NCBI GenBank assembly: GCA_910587285.1
Contig: CAJULM010000003.1
Coordinates: 52,901-116,900, forward strand
Reading direction: 5' to 3'
Length of the DNA: 64,000 bases
Origin: an uncultured Oscillospiraceae bacterium
GTDB lineage: Bacteria > Bacillota > Clostridia > Oscillospirales > Oscillospiraceae
Each line of letters begins with the position of its first letter. Within the stretch, counting starts at the first letter, position 1. Shown piece by piece: positions 49,755 to 57,286 of this stretch. The position numbers and the translations under genes were made by a program. The notes beneath the pieces are model-generated. The model saw nothing but the letters and a program-made list of their open reading frames with translations, did no database searches and had not been told where the DNA came from.

Positions 49755-52307
49755 CTATATATCGGCGATTTGTCCGCACAGCTTCTCATATGAGCGCAGC
49801 AGGGCGGAGTGATGCGACCGAATGAAGTCCACGTCTCCCTGCTTTCCTGCCAACTCCAACTCTTTGGCCTGGGCGGAAAGCTTTTCTGCGCCAATGGTCA
49901 GCGACGTGCTTTTCAGCGCGTGGACCTTTACCGCATAATCCGCCCAGTTGGCACTCTCGTACAGAGAGATGATCTCCGCCTTTTTCTCCTCGCTTTGTCC
50001 ATGGAAAAGCCGCAGCATTTCCCGGTAGAAGTCCTCCTCGCCGCCGCAGTAGTTCAATCCCACCTCGGTGTTGATGCCAGCCTGAACAAGCCGGTCATAG
50101 GGGATGGCGCCCTCCTCCGGCACGGGCTCCGGCGAAACCTCTGCCTCGACGGCCTGGGTGCTCTGTGCCGGAGGAAGCTTTTCGCCCGGTTCCAGAGGGT
50201 GCACCTCCGGTGCATCCACTCCAGGCAGAGCCGATTCTGTAGGTTTTGCGGTATACTGAATACAGCTCTTGGGCAGTACCTTTCGCAGTACCCGCTCCAA
50301 AACGGTACGCTCAATGGGCTTTGGAACAAATTCTGTAAATCCTTCGCTGCGAAACATCTCCCGCGCACCGCTCACAGTATTCGCCGTCAGCGCAATAGCC
50401 GGCAGGTCCTGATACATCCCGCTGCGCAGTTCGCGAATCCTTTTCAGCGTTTCCACGCCGTCGAATCCAGGCATCATATGGTCCAGGAAAATGATGTCAT
50501 AGGAGGTGCTGTCACACCGTGCGATTGCTTCCCGTCCACTTAGGCAGGTCTCCACCTGTATTCCGTAGCTTCCCAGAACACCCTTGGCCACAACGAGATT
50601 CATTTCCTCATCGTCCACCGCCAGCGCCCGGACACCCACACAGGTAAACGGCCTTCGTCCCGCTGCCTGCGCCTCCATGAAGCCGCGTTCTCCCATCTCG
50701 CCGTTGAGCAGGTTTGCCACGGAGAGGGCGGAAAACGGCTTGTGTATGATCAGCAGCCGGCTTTTGCTGTCCAAAGAAAACTCTTTTTCCGCAATGACAA
50801 CAACTCGAAGCGTTTCCGTCAGTCTTTCGTAATACTCCGGGTTCTCCAGGTATTCCGACTGGGTAATAAATGCGTGGGTCAGCGTATGGTTGCGCTGCAA
50901 CTTTAGAAATCCCTCGAAATTATGCGCCTGATAGCCCTGGATGCCGAGCCCTTCCACCAGATTTCGAATCAGCCCGTCATAGTATTCACGGACCTCGTCA
51001 CAGCTATATTTTTCCGGCCTGAAATAGCACGCAATACACAGCTGGTCTGGGTGGTTGAGGGTAATGCACGCCCGTTCATCCGACACGCCCTGGGGGATGA
51101 CGATGTGGGCGTGCAGGCCCTGCCGTCCCTTGCTGTCGAAATGGATGAAACCGCCCATAGCGTTGAGGAGGCCTCGGGCAATGGGCAGGCCTAAACCCAG
51201 CCCGCCCACCAGGCGGTTGGTTCCGGCGTCCGCTTGGTAAAACTCGTCGTACATCTGCACTAACTGAGAATCTGTCATGCCGATTCCAGTATCGCGGATA
51301 TCTATGATTAAATTGATGCCATAACTTTCCCTTCGGCCCTCGACGCGGACGTTTATGCCGCCCTCCTCGGTGAATTTAATGGCGTTCTCCACTAAAATTT
51401 TGAGCACATGGGAAATTTTCTCTGCATCGCCCACCAGGACCGCAGGTATTTTTGGATTGATGTCAAACACCATCTCCAACTGCTGCCTGTTGCTCTGCAG
51501 CGCGGTCATGGTAATCACGTCGTTCAGCACGGAGGTGATCATGTAGTCCTCTTTGGCGGGGGTCAGCGTGCCCTCCACGATTTCCGTGTAGTCGAGCATA
51601 TTATTGATCTGACTGGACAGGCGTTTTCCAGCCAGTTTTATGGATGCCATGTCCGCGCGAATCTCCGGGGAGAGCTCTTTCCCCAGCGCCACCTCGCTGA
51701 TTCCAATTACCATATTAATGGGGGTGCGCAGCTCATGAGATACGTTCGACAAGAAAACGGCGCTCTGTTTCCCTGCCGTTTCCAGGTCCGCGAACGCTTT
51801 TTCATACCATGCGCGTTGCAGGTTTCGCCTTTTGATCCAGTACCGCGCCAGTATCGTTCCGCCAAAAACGACAACAACACCAAGCCCCAGACGCAATATG
51901 GCCTGGAGCCCCATGTCTTTTGAAATCGTATGGAGGATGAGGGCATGATAAAGTAGCTCTACCACGTACAAGCACTCTATCGTATGTAGCATCCACTTTT
52001 TGTTCAGCATGAACAGTGCCAAAATCAGAATACAGGCCACGGCGGACGCGTCAAACAGGCTGGTCTCATGTACGCTGAAGAAAAAGAATTCGACTAACAG
52101 CAGCCCTGCGCATAGGTTTTCGTAAAAGGCGTCTGAGCCAACCCGTGCAATATGCAGAAGCCACACGCTGAAGCAGCCTGCTATGGTGAGCGGAACCACC
52201 CAACTCTCCCACGCCATGGCGATGGTGATCAAGCTCAGCGTTACGCTGAATACTGTAACGATGACAGCCAGCAGCAGGTGCCTGCTTGTCTGTTCTTCCG
52301 CTCTCAT
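49755..52307 (-). CDS. Hybrid histidine kinase with pseudo-receiver, receiver and HPt domains
   Basis: 850-residue kinase: about six N-terminal helices, H-box SNVSHELRTPINM (His191), ATPase (NAIKF, DTGIGM, GGLGLGLP), a degenerate receiver-like stretch (about 413-540) that keeps a KP motif but shows no phospho-Asp, a true receiver (about 558-680, D609 in IIFLDHMMP), a Pro/Glu-rich linker, and an HPt domain with His796 in VHALKSTSL. It can in principle carry a full His-Asp-His relay. It overlaps the single-receiver gene upstream by 4 bases and precedes the DegV-fused kinase by 52 bases. Confidence 0.92.
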   Translation of the reverse strand: MRAEEQTSRHLLLAVIVTVFSVTLSLITIAMAWESWVVPLTIAGCFSVWLLHIARVGSDAFYENLCAGLLLVEFFFFSVHETSLFDASAVACILILALFMLNKKWMLHTIECLYVVELLYHALILHTISKDMGLQAILRLGLGVVVVFGGTILARYWIKRRNLQRAWYEKAFADLETAGKQSAVFLSNVSHELRTPINMVIGISEVALGKELSPEIRADMASIKLAGKRLSSQINNMLDYTEIVEGTLTPAKEDYMITSVLNDVITMTALQSNRQQLEMVFDINPKIPAVLVGDAEKISHVLKILVENAIKFTEEGGINVRVEGRRESYGINLIIDIRDTGIGMTDSQLVQMYDEFYQADAGTNRLVGGLGLGLPIARGLLNAMGGFIHFDSKGRQGLHAHIVIPQGVSDERACITLNHPDQLCIACYFRPEKYSCDEVREYYDGLIRNLVEGLGIQGYQAHNFEGFLKLQRNHTLTHAFITQSEYLENPEYYERLTETLRVVVIAEKEFSLDSKSRLLIIHKPFSALSVANLLNGEMGERGFMEAQAAGRRPFTCVGVRALAVDDEEMNLVVAKGVLGSYGIQVETCLSGREAIARCDSTSYDIIFLDHMMPGFDGVETLKRIRELRSGMYQDLPAIALTANTVSGAREMFRSEGFTEFVPKPIERTVLERVLRKVLPKSCIQYTAKPTESALPGVDAPEVHPLEPGEKLPPAQSTQAVEAEVSPEPVPEEGAIPYDRLVQAGINTEVGLNYCGGEEDFYREMLRLFHGQSEEKKAEIISLYESANWADYAVKVHALKSTSLTIGAEKLSAQAKELELAGKQGDVDFIRSHHSALLRSYEKLCGQIADI

Positions 52308-52666
52308 GCCTTATCAAACTCCTGAGTGACCCGCTTCATCAGCTCCTGAGGCTGGAAGGGCTTCTTCAGATAGTTTACCGCACCCAGTTTGATGGCGTTG
52401 ACCACGTCATCCTCTGACCCTGATGCCGTCAGAAAAATCACGGGCACCTCCATGGAGGACTCCTTCATGCGCTCAAAGGTCTCCATGCCGTTCATACCCG
52501 GCATCTCGATATCCAGCAGCACCAAATCCACCGTTTCGTACCGCAGCTTGTTCAGCGCTTCCATTCCTGAGGTGGCGAATAGTACGTCATACTCCTTTCC
52601 CAGAATCATTTTCGTTCTTACCAGGTTCATGGAGTCGTCGTCTACCACTAAAATACGTTTCCGCAT
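52304..52666 (-). CDS. Single-domain (CheY-like) response regulator
   Basis: 120-residue stand-alone receiver: D10/D11, phospho-acceptor D52 (VLLDIEMPG), T/S switch FLTASG and LKKPF. No output domain, so it works as a relay node or allosteric partner. First gene of the relay operon, with the next start overlapping by 4 bases. Probably the terminal or intermediate acceptor for the HPt of the neighbouring kinase (inference). Confidence 0.93.
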   Translation of the reverse strand: MRKRILVVDDDSMNLVRTKMILGKEYDVLFATSGMEALNKLRYETVDLVLLDIEMPGMNGMETFERMKESSMEVPVIFLTASGSEDDVVNAIKLGAVNYLKKPFQPQELMKRVTQEFDKA

Positions 52667-52898
52667 AGGATTGCCTCCCTGTTTTGTTGCTGGCTGGGCA
52701 TTTTTAAACCCTGCGAAATCATTTTAAATGAAGACAGCAAGAAAATCAAGTTTATATTTGTGATGAAGATAACATAATCAGGCCGGGAGGAAAAGCAATC
52801 TGCGGAGCCAATCAGACCGCTTGTGTCCGAAGGGTTTATATGGTAGATGACCTGCCTTGATTCGATACACGGAAGTGTTTAGGAGAATTGGTCTGCGC

Positions 52899-52937
52899 TT
52901 AAAAAGGAGCCACAGTGACTCTCATCACTGTGGCTCA
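52899..52937 (-). terminator. Terminator of the DUF362 gene
   Basis: Perfect arms GAGCCACAGTGA and TCACTGTGGCTC, loop CTCTC, followed on the minus strand by CTTTTTAAG. Confidence 0.85.
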
Positions 52938-52955
52938 AATGCTTCATGAGCTTAT

Positions 52956-53819
52956 TCAGGAAAGGGAAATCAGCTCGTACTCTCGGGTGCCGATGCCCAG
53001 TTGGGCGGCGGCTTCCACAGTGTGGACGCCGTTGCGGGACTCGATGCGCTCAATGAGATCGGCCTTGCCGGGGTCGTTGGAGGCGTATACCAGGTCCAGA
53101 CACGCCTGGTCCAGAGCCACAGGGTCCAGAGAGGCGAGTATGCCGATGTCGCCGATTTTGGGGTCGGCAGCTACGGCGCAGCAGTCGCAGTCCACGGACA
53201 TATTTTTCATCACGTTGAGATAGGCAACCCTACCCTGGAAGCGGTCATGGATGGACCAGGCGGCGTCCGCCATGGATTCCAGAAAAGCATCGTGGTCGGC
53301 GTCCCAGAACTTGTCCATATCCCCCGCGCCGTGAATATATTGCTTGCCGCGGGAGGAGGCAATACCGATGGAGATATTTTTCAGCGCGCCGCCGAAGCCG
53401 CCCATGGGGTGGCCTTTGAAGTGGGAGAGCACCAGCAGGGAATCATAGTTGACCAGGTGAGCGCCCACAAAATTTTTCTTAATCTGTTTGCCGTTGGGGA
53501 TGGGCAGCTCCAGATCGCTTTCCTCGTCCATGATGTCCACCGGGGCGGCGGCGGTCCAGCCGTGGAGATCCATGGTGTGCTTGTGGGCGCCGGTGGTGTT
53601 GCGTCCGCCGTCGTAGGCGGTGTTACACTCCACAATGGTGCCGCCCACCTTGTCGATTATGGGCTTCATAAAGTCAGGGCGCAGGAAGTTTTGGTTGCCC
53701 GGTTCGCCGGAGTGGAGCTTGACGGCCACCTTGCCGGGAAGCTGTACGCCCAAAGCGTCGTACAGGCGGAGCATGGCGGCAGGGGAGAGGTCGGTGGTGA
53801 AGTATACTTTGGAATTCAT
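52956..53819 (-). CDS. DUF362-domain protein
   Basis: 287-residue cytosolic protein of the DUF362 family: VAVKLHSGEPGNQNFLRPDF, NTAYDGGRNTTGAH, VLSHFKGHPMGGFGGALKN, and a DCDCCAVAADP cluster in place of the ferredoxin-type insert seen in many members. The family is predicted redox/iron-sulfur associated, role unknown. Monocistronic; RBS GGAGG before the ATG. Confidence 0.88.
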   Translation of the reverse strand: MNSKVYFTTDLSPAAMLRLYDALGVQLPGKVAVKLHSGEPGNQNFLRPDFMKPIIDKVGGTIVECNTAYDGGRNTTGAHKHTMDLHGWTAAAPVDIMDEESDLELPIPNGKQIKKNFVGAHLVNYDSLLVLSHFKGHPMGGFGGALKNISIGIASSRGKQYIHGAGDMDKFWDADHDAFLESMADAAWSIHDRFQGRVAYLNVMKNMSVDCDCCAVAADPKIGDIGILASLDPVALDQACLDLVYASNDPGKADLIERIESRNGVHTVEAAAQLGIGTREYELISLS

Positions 53820-53944
53820 GGCAGAGCCTCCTGTGAATGAATTTTTTCCTTCGTGTACATTTTATAAAAGGATAGGCGGTCCGTCAAGAGGATTTTGCCG
53901 TCATGGGATTTCCAGCGCAAGCGAAAATTACCAACCGAGCGCTC

Positions 53945-53973
53945 GCATATAAAAACGCAGGCGGCTCAAACTA
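53945..53973 (+). promoter_or_regulatory. Candidate sigma-G promoter of the SASP gene
   Basis: GCATA (53945-53949), 17 bp, CAAACTA (53967-53973), close to the forespore consensus GHATR and CATNNTA, 59 bases before the SASP ATG. Confidence 0.45.
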
Positions 53974-54032
53974 TGCTCGGATTCCCGATCCGACAAGCAA
54001 CAAACCAAGATTCAGAAAAGGAGAACAAGGAT

Positions 54033-54236
54033 ATGTCTAATACCAATAATTCCAATCGCCTGGTGGTTCCCGGCGCCCGTGAGGCCATGGACAAGTTCAA
54101 GATGGAGGCGGCCAATGAGGTCGGCGTCAACCTGAAGCAGGGCTATAACGGCGACCTGACCAGCAAGCAGGCCGGTTCCGTGGGCGGCCAGATGGTCAAG
54201 AAGATGATCGAGGCCTACGAGAACGGCCTGAAGTAA
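54033..54236 (+). CDS. Alpha/beta-type small acid-soluble spore protein
   Basis: 67-residue DNA-saturating spore protein: NRLVVPGAREAMDKFKMEAANEVGV, given here as VPGAREAMDKF and EAANEVGVNL (the germination-protease site region), followed by GDLTSKQAGSVGGQMVKKMI. It protects DNA in the dormant spore core and shows the organism forms endospores. ATG 54033 follows AAAGGAG. A sigma-G-like promoter lies upstream. Confidence 0.95.
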   Translation: MSNTNNSNRLVVPGAREAMDKFKMEAANEVGVNLKQGYNGDLTSKQAGSVGGQMVKKMIEAYENGLK

Positions 54237-54265
54237 GCTTTTCCGATTTTTTCGGAACAATGCGC

Positions 54266-54307
54266 AGCAGGAGGGGAGCGGTCCTACGGGGCGGCTCCCC
54301 TCCTGCT
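54266..54307 (+). terminator. GC-rich hairpin after the SASP gene
   Basis: Perfect 14-bp arms (AGCAGGAGGGGAGC and complement) around 14 bases; weak T tract. A small TTCCGA/TCGGAA hairpin precedes it at 54241-54257. Confidence 0.6.
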
Positions 54308-54353
54308 TGCCGCCAAAGAGCAAAAAATTTTTTGACAAATTGCGTGTTTTCCC

Positions 54354-54381
54354 TTGACAGGCGCAAATAACATTATATAAT
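54354..54381 (+). promoter_or_regulatory. Sigma-A promoter of the BlaI/BlaR1-like operon
   Basis: TTGACA (54354-54359), 16 bp, TATAAT (54376-54381), within an AT-rich stretch where the BlaI-type repressor would be expected to bind. Confidence 0.72.
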
Positions 54382-54417
54382 TAAAATTGTGGTTAAATCA
54401 CCCGATAGGAGGCCAAC

Positions 54418-54804
54418 GTGAAACTTACAAAAAGCGAGCTGGAGGTCATGGAGACCTTGTGGCAGGCGGGACGCCCGCTGGCACGTTTCGAAATTCTGGA
54501 GTTGTCCATAAACCCAAGCTGGAGTCCAAGCACCATCCACATTTTGCTCAACGGCTTGCTGAAAAAGGAGGCGATACGGGAGGCAGGATTTGTTAAAAGG
54601 ACCAAGACCTATGGGCGCTTGTACGAGGCCAATGTTTCCCGGGAGGAGTATTATTCCGACACGCTGTTCCGGGGGAAGGGCGTACAGTCCATTCCGGCGT
54701 TTGTTTCCATGCTGCTGCGGACCGATGATCTCACCATGGAAGTGGTGGACGAGCTGGAAAAGATGCTGGCTGAGCGGAAGAAAGAGCTGGAATCCGAGGA
54801 ATGA
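54418..54804 (+). CDS. BlaI/MecI-family repressor
   Basis: 128-residue winged-helix repressor: LTKSELEVMETLWQAGRPL, PSTIHILLNGLLKKEAIREA, the BlaI N-domain pattern, then a helical dimerisation tail. GTG start 54418 with TAGGAGG. The 3' end overlaps the BlaR1-like gene by 4 bases. In the classical pair, proteolysis of BlaI after BlaR1 activation turns genes on. No beta-lactamase or PBP gene follows here. Confidence 0.9.
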   Translation: MKLTKSELEVMETLWQAGRPLARFEILELSINPSWSPSTIHILLNGLLKKEAIREAGFVKRTKTYGRLYEANVSREEYYSDTLFRGKGVQSIPAFVSMLLRTDDLTMEVVDELEKMLAERKKELESEE

Positions 54805-55946
54805 TCTCCGTTTTCTCTGTGTTCAACGCTCTGTGTGTCTACTGTGTCGTGATGGTTCTGATCATCGTATTACAGCGGCGCACGCCCCTCGTAAACAAGT
54901 ACGGCGCATCCATTCTGCTGTTGATATTTGCCGCCGCTTCCCTTAGGTTAATCCTGCCGATTGAGATTCCGTTTGCTTTTGTAGTGGCTTGGCCTTGGGC
55001 TTTTCTGGGTTCGGTTTCCAGGTTCTTCAGCGCTCATCCAGGCGTTGTCAAAATGATGATAGCGGTCTGGGCCCTGGGCGCGGTTGTTGTGCTGGGGCGG
55101 GAGGTGCGGCTTTACTGCAACACCCGTAAGCAGTGCCGCGATTATGTGCTCGTGGAGGATGAGCGTGTTCAGAAAATCGCTCGGCGTTTTGGCGCGAATC
55201 TGCGGGTGCTGGTGTCGCCGGATGTAACGGTGGCTTTTGTGCTCAACGGGTTTCGCCCGACCATCTATTTCCCTGCGAATGAGATATCGGATCAGGAGAT
55301 TGAGATGATGTTGGCCCACGAGGCACAGCACGTCCGCAATCACGATGCCTGGATCAAGCTGGCGTTCGTGTGCTTGCTTTCGGCGATGTGGTGGTTCATT
55401 CCGATGCATTTCTTTCGGAGAAACTTTGAGGACCTGTTGGAGATGCGGTGCGACACCAAGCTGATGGGCAGCATGAGCCGGGTGGATCGAAGCGCGTATA
55501 TGCTCACCCTGACCAACGCGGGAAAGAAAGCGGTGGAGTACCGGGACGCGCTGGCTGCGGGCAAGTCCATGGCGGTGCAGAGCAAGTCTTCTCTGAAGCG
55601 CCGGATAGATTTCATGCAGGCTTACGAGAAGGAGCCACCGCGCATGAGTCCTGTGGCAGTGGCTGCGATTGTGGTGGTATTTCTGGCGTCCTATCTTGTG
55701 ATTATTCAGCCGGGACTTTCGCCAGAAGTACAGGATTTTGACAATGATATTCGAGCTTCTTATAGCGAAGACTACGATGATCCTACGAATGGCGATAGAG
55801 CGAATAGTACATTTATTTGGAAAGACTCAAATGGCGGATATCAGTTATTTATCAATTACGAATTCAGCAGGTATCTGACGGAGGCGGAGGTTGCCTCCGA
55901 GGAGTACCAGAATGTTTATATTTTTGAGGAGGGATGTAACCAATGA
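54801..55946 (+). CDS. BlaR1-like M56 membrane metalloprotease, no penicillin-binding sensor
   Basis: 381-residue membrane protein: three N-terminal helices, the zinc-protease motif HEAQH (173-177) with downstream Glu in the EMRCDTKL segment, a fourth helix (about 196-212), a last helix (about 288-308), then only about 75 extracytoplasmic residues, acidic and with no SxxK/KTG motifs. It lacks the beta-lactam-binding domain of true BlaR1, so the signal is something else. It probably acts on the BlaI-type repressor encoded upstream. Confidence 0.88.
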   Translation: MISVFSVFNALCVYCVVMVLIIVLQRRTPLVNKYGASILLLIFAAASLRLILPIEIPFAFVVAWPWAFLGSVSRFFSAHPGVVKMMIAVWALGAVVVLGREVRLYCNTRKQCRDYVLVEDERVQKIARRFGANLRVLVSPDVTVAFVLNGFRPTIYFPANEISDQEIEMMLAHEAQHVRNHDAWIKLAFVCLLSAMWWFIPMHFFRRNFEDLLEMRCDTKLMGSMSRVDRSAYMLTLTNAGKKAVEYRDALAAGKSMAVQSKSSLKRRIDFMQAYEKEPPRMSPVAVAAIVVVFLASYLVIIQPGLSPEVQDFDNDIRASYSEDYDDPTNGDRANSTFIWKDSNGGYQLFINYEFSRYLTEAEVASEEYQNVYIFEEGCNQ

Positions 55947-56197
55947 AGAAACGAATGTTGACCTTGCTCATGGCTTCCCTGTGTGCATTGACCTTGGTTT
56001 CTTCCGCTCTTGCTCCTGTCATGGCTTCTCCCTATACTGGAGAGGAGACCAACATTGAGACCCGGGCGGAGCAGGTGCGCTGGTATTATCGGACTTATGA
56101 CGGGGAGAAGCAGATGCGCCTGTGGTCGATTTCATACGGGGTGTGGAAGACGGATTGGATTCCAGTTCCTCCCGACTGGTCATTCCCGGAAAATTAA
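55943..56197 (+). CDS. Small exported protein of the BlaI/BlaR1-like operon
   Basis: 84 residues: signal peptide (1-28, ending APVMASP), then a compact Trp/Tyr/Arg-rich mature part (VRWYYRTYDGEKQMRLW, YGVWKTDWIP) of about 55 residues. No Cys. It overlaps the protease gene by 4 bases, so it is the last gene of the operon. I recall similar small exported proteins in Ruminococcaceae-type genomes, but no function is known. It may be the signal sensed by the protease or the effector of the system (inference). Confidence 0.75.
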   Translation: MKKRMLTLLMASLCALTLVSSALAPVMASPYTGEETNIETRAEQVRWYYRTYDGEKQMRLWSISYGVWKTDWIPVPPDWSFPEN

Positions 56198-56205
56198 AAA
56201 GAGCT

Positions 56206-56239
56206 GGCGGCATTTCTTTCGAGATGCCGCCCTTTTTTT
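56206..56239 (+). terminator. Terminator of the BlaI/BlaR1-like operon
   Basis: GGCGGCAT and ATGCCGCC arms followed by CTTTTTTTG. Confidence 0.88.
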
Positions 56240-56251
56240 GTGAAAAAACGC

Positions 56252-56280
56252 TTGACAAAATTGAGATTTAAAAGTACAAT
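56252..56280 (+). promoter_or_regulatory. Strong sigma-A promoter with no gene close behind it
   Basis: TTGACA (56252-56257), 17 bp, TACAAT (56275-56280). The next coding start is 295 bases away. Confidence 0.8.
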
Positions 56281-56286
56281 AAACAT

Positions 56287-56458
56287 ACGAGTAATAATTT
56301 TATAAATATAAATATCAGTTGCCATTTGCCGTGGCTCCGGGCTGGGGATGGGTCGGGCCGTGCGGTAATCTCCGGGATAGGTTTGCTGAGAGACCTTTGA
56401 CGCGGGAGAATATGGACAGGGCAGGCCAGACCTATTGCGGTAGGTCTGGCCTGCTTTT
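56287..56458 (+). ncRNA. Candidate structured RNA (or leader) ending in a terminator
   Basis: About 170 bases between a near-consensus promoter and an intrinsic terminator (arms GCAGGCCAGACCTA/TAGGTCTGGCCTGC, then TTTT, 56421-56458). Inside, AGGT...ACCT is nested within TCTCCG...CGGGAGA (about 56369-56408), and GCCA...TGGC lies upstream. No open frame of note. It resembles no 6S, SRP, tmRNA or riboswitch class I can name. It could also be an attenuating leader of the XRE gene. Confidence 0.45.
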
Positions 56459-56574
56459 GCCGTAGGGAGGGCGTGCAGTGAGCACGGAAAGGATAGAACG
56501 GGTGAAAATACGTACTACGGTACGTGGAAAAGTCAACCCTTTTTGGATATGATTTGTCAAAAGGGGTCGAAAAA
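56459..56574 (+). promoter_or_regulatory. Upstream region of the XRE gene with operator-like dyads
   Basis: Perfect dyads ACGTAC-TACG-GTACGT (56510-56525) and CGTGC-AGTGA-GCACG (about 56472-56486) are suitable binding sites for the XRE protein; RBS AAAAGGGG before the ATG. Confidence 0.45.
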
Positions 56575-56799
56575 ATGCCAGAGACAGTTGCGCTTGCCAA
56601 TCGCGTAAAAGCATATCGCAAAAAGGAATCCAAAAATCAGCTTGATATGGCCTTCGATACCGGCTTGAGCATTGAGGAGATCAGCCTCATTGAGCGCGGG
56701 AAGACCGACCCAAAGCTCAGCACCCTGCAAAAGCTGGCGGCCTACATGGGGATCACGGTGTCCAGTCTGTTGGAGACCGAATATAAAGAGAGAGGATGA
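56575..56799 (+). CDS. Small XRE-family DNA-binding protein
   Basis: 74 residues, essentially one lambda-repressor-like HTH: RVKAYRKKESKNQLDMA, GLSIEEISLIERGKTDP, LQKLAAYMGITVSSLL. ATG 56575 with AAGGGG upstream. Overlaps the Spo0A-C gene by 4 bases. Dyads upstream suggest autorepression. Resembles SinR-type regulators in size only. Confidence 0.88.
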   Translation: MPETVALANRVKAYRKKESKNQLDMAFDTGLSIEEISLIERGKTDPKLSTLQKLAAYMGITVSSLLETEYKERG

Positions 56800-57146
56800 C
56801 ACAGGTGGATAAGCGGTTTGGAGAGGCGTGCGACCAGCTGTACCGGCTGGGGGTGACGGCAAATTACAAGGGCTGCCGCTATACGGCGTATGCCATAGCG
56901 CTGTGCGCCAAGGAGCCCGATATGCTGATGCTGGTGACGAAGAACCTCTACCCGGAGGTGGCGAGGCAGTACTGTACCACGTGGCAGGCGGTGGAGCGGA
57001 ACATTCGGACGGTGATCGGGGTGGCTTGGAAGCGGAATCCCGTTTTGCTGGGAGAGATGGCGGGCAGCTTGTTGTGGACCAAGCCCTGCTCGGCTCAATT
57101 TCTCGCCATTGTGTCGGGGGACTTGCGGCGGAGCAGGGCCGGCTGA
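56796..57146 (+). CDS. Stand-alone Spo0A C-terminal DNA-binding domain protein
   Basis: 116 residues matching the Spo0A effector domain: LGVTANYKGCRYTAYAIALC, VTKNLYPEVARQY, TWQAVERNIRTVIGVAW and the ending CSAQFLAIVSGDLRR. The receiver domain is absent, so it cannot be controlled by the phosphorelay as Spo0A is. Coupled to the XRE gene by a 4-base overlap. It may bind 0A-box-like sites or compete with Spo0A (inference). Confidence 0.88.
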   Translation: MTQVDKRFGEACDQLYRLGVTANYKGCRYTAYAIALCAKEPDMLMLVTKNLYPEVARQYCTTWQAVERNIRTVIGVAWKRNPVLLGEMAGSLLWTKPCSAQFLAIVSGDLRRSRAG

Positions 57147-57286
57147 GCGCGGGATAGGGCCAGGTGGACGGAGAAGGGGGCGCGGAGCGCTGGGAAATCA
57201 ATCCGATTTTCCATTGCGCTCCCGTTTTTTTTGTGGTACAATCTGTGGTACTTATACAGTCAAGCACTTCAAAAGGAGACTTTCAT

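Noticed and set aside
56369..56408. TPP-riboswitch-like CTGAGA...CCTTTGA string
   Set aside because: The required flanking GGGGTGC and GAACCTGAT elements are absent and no thiamine gene follows.
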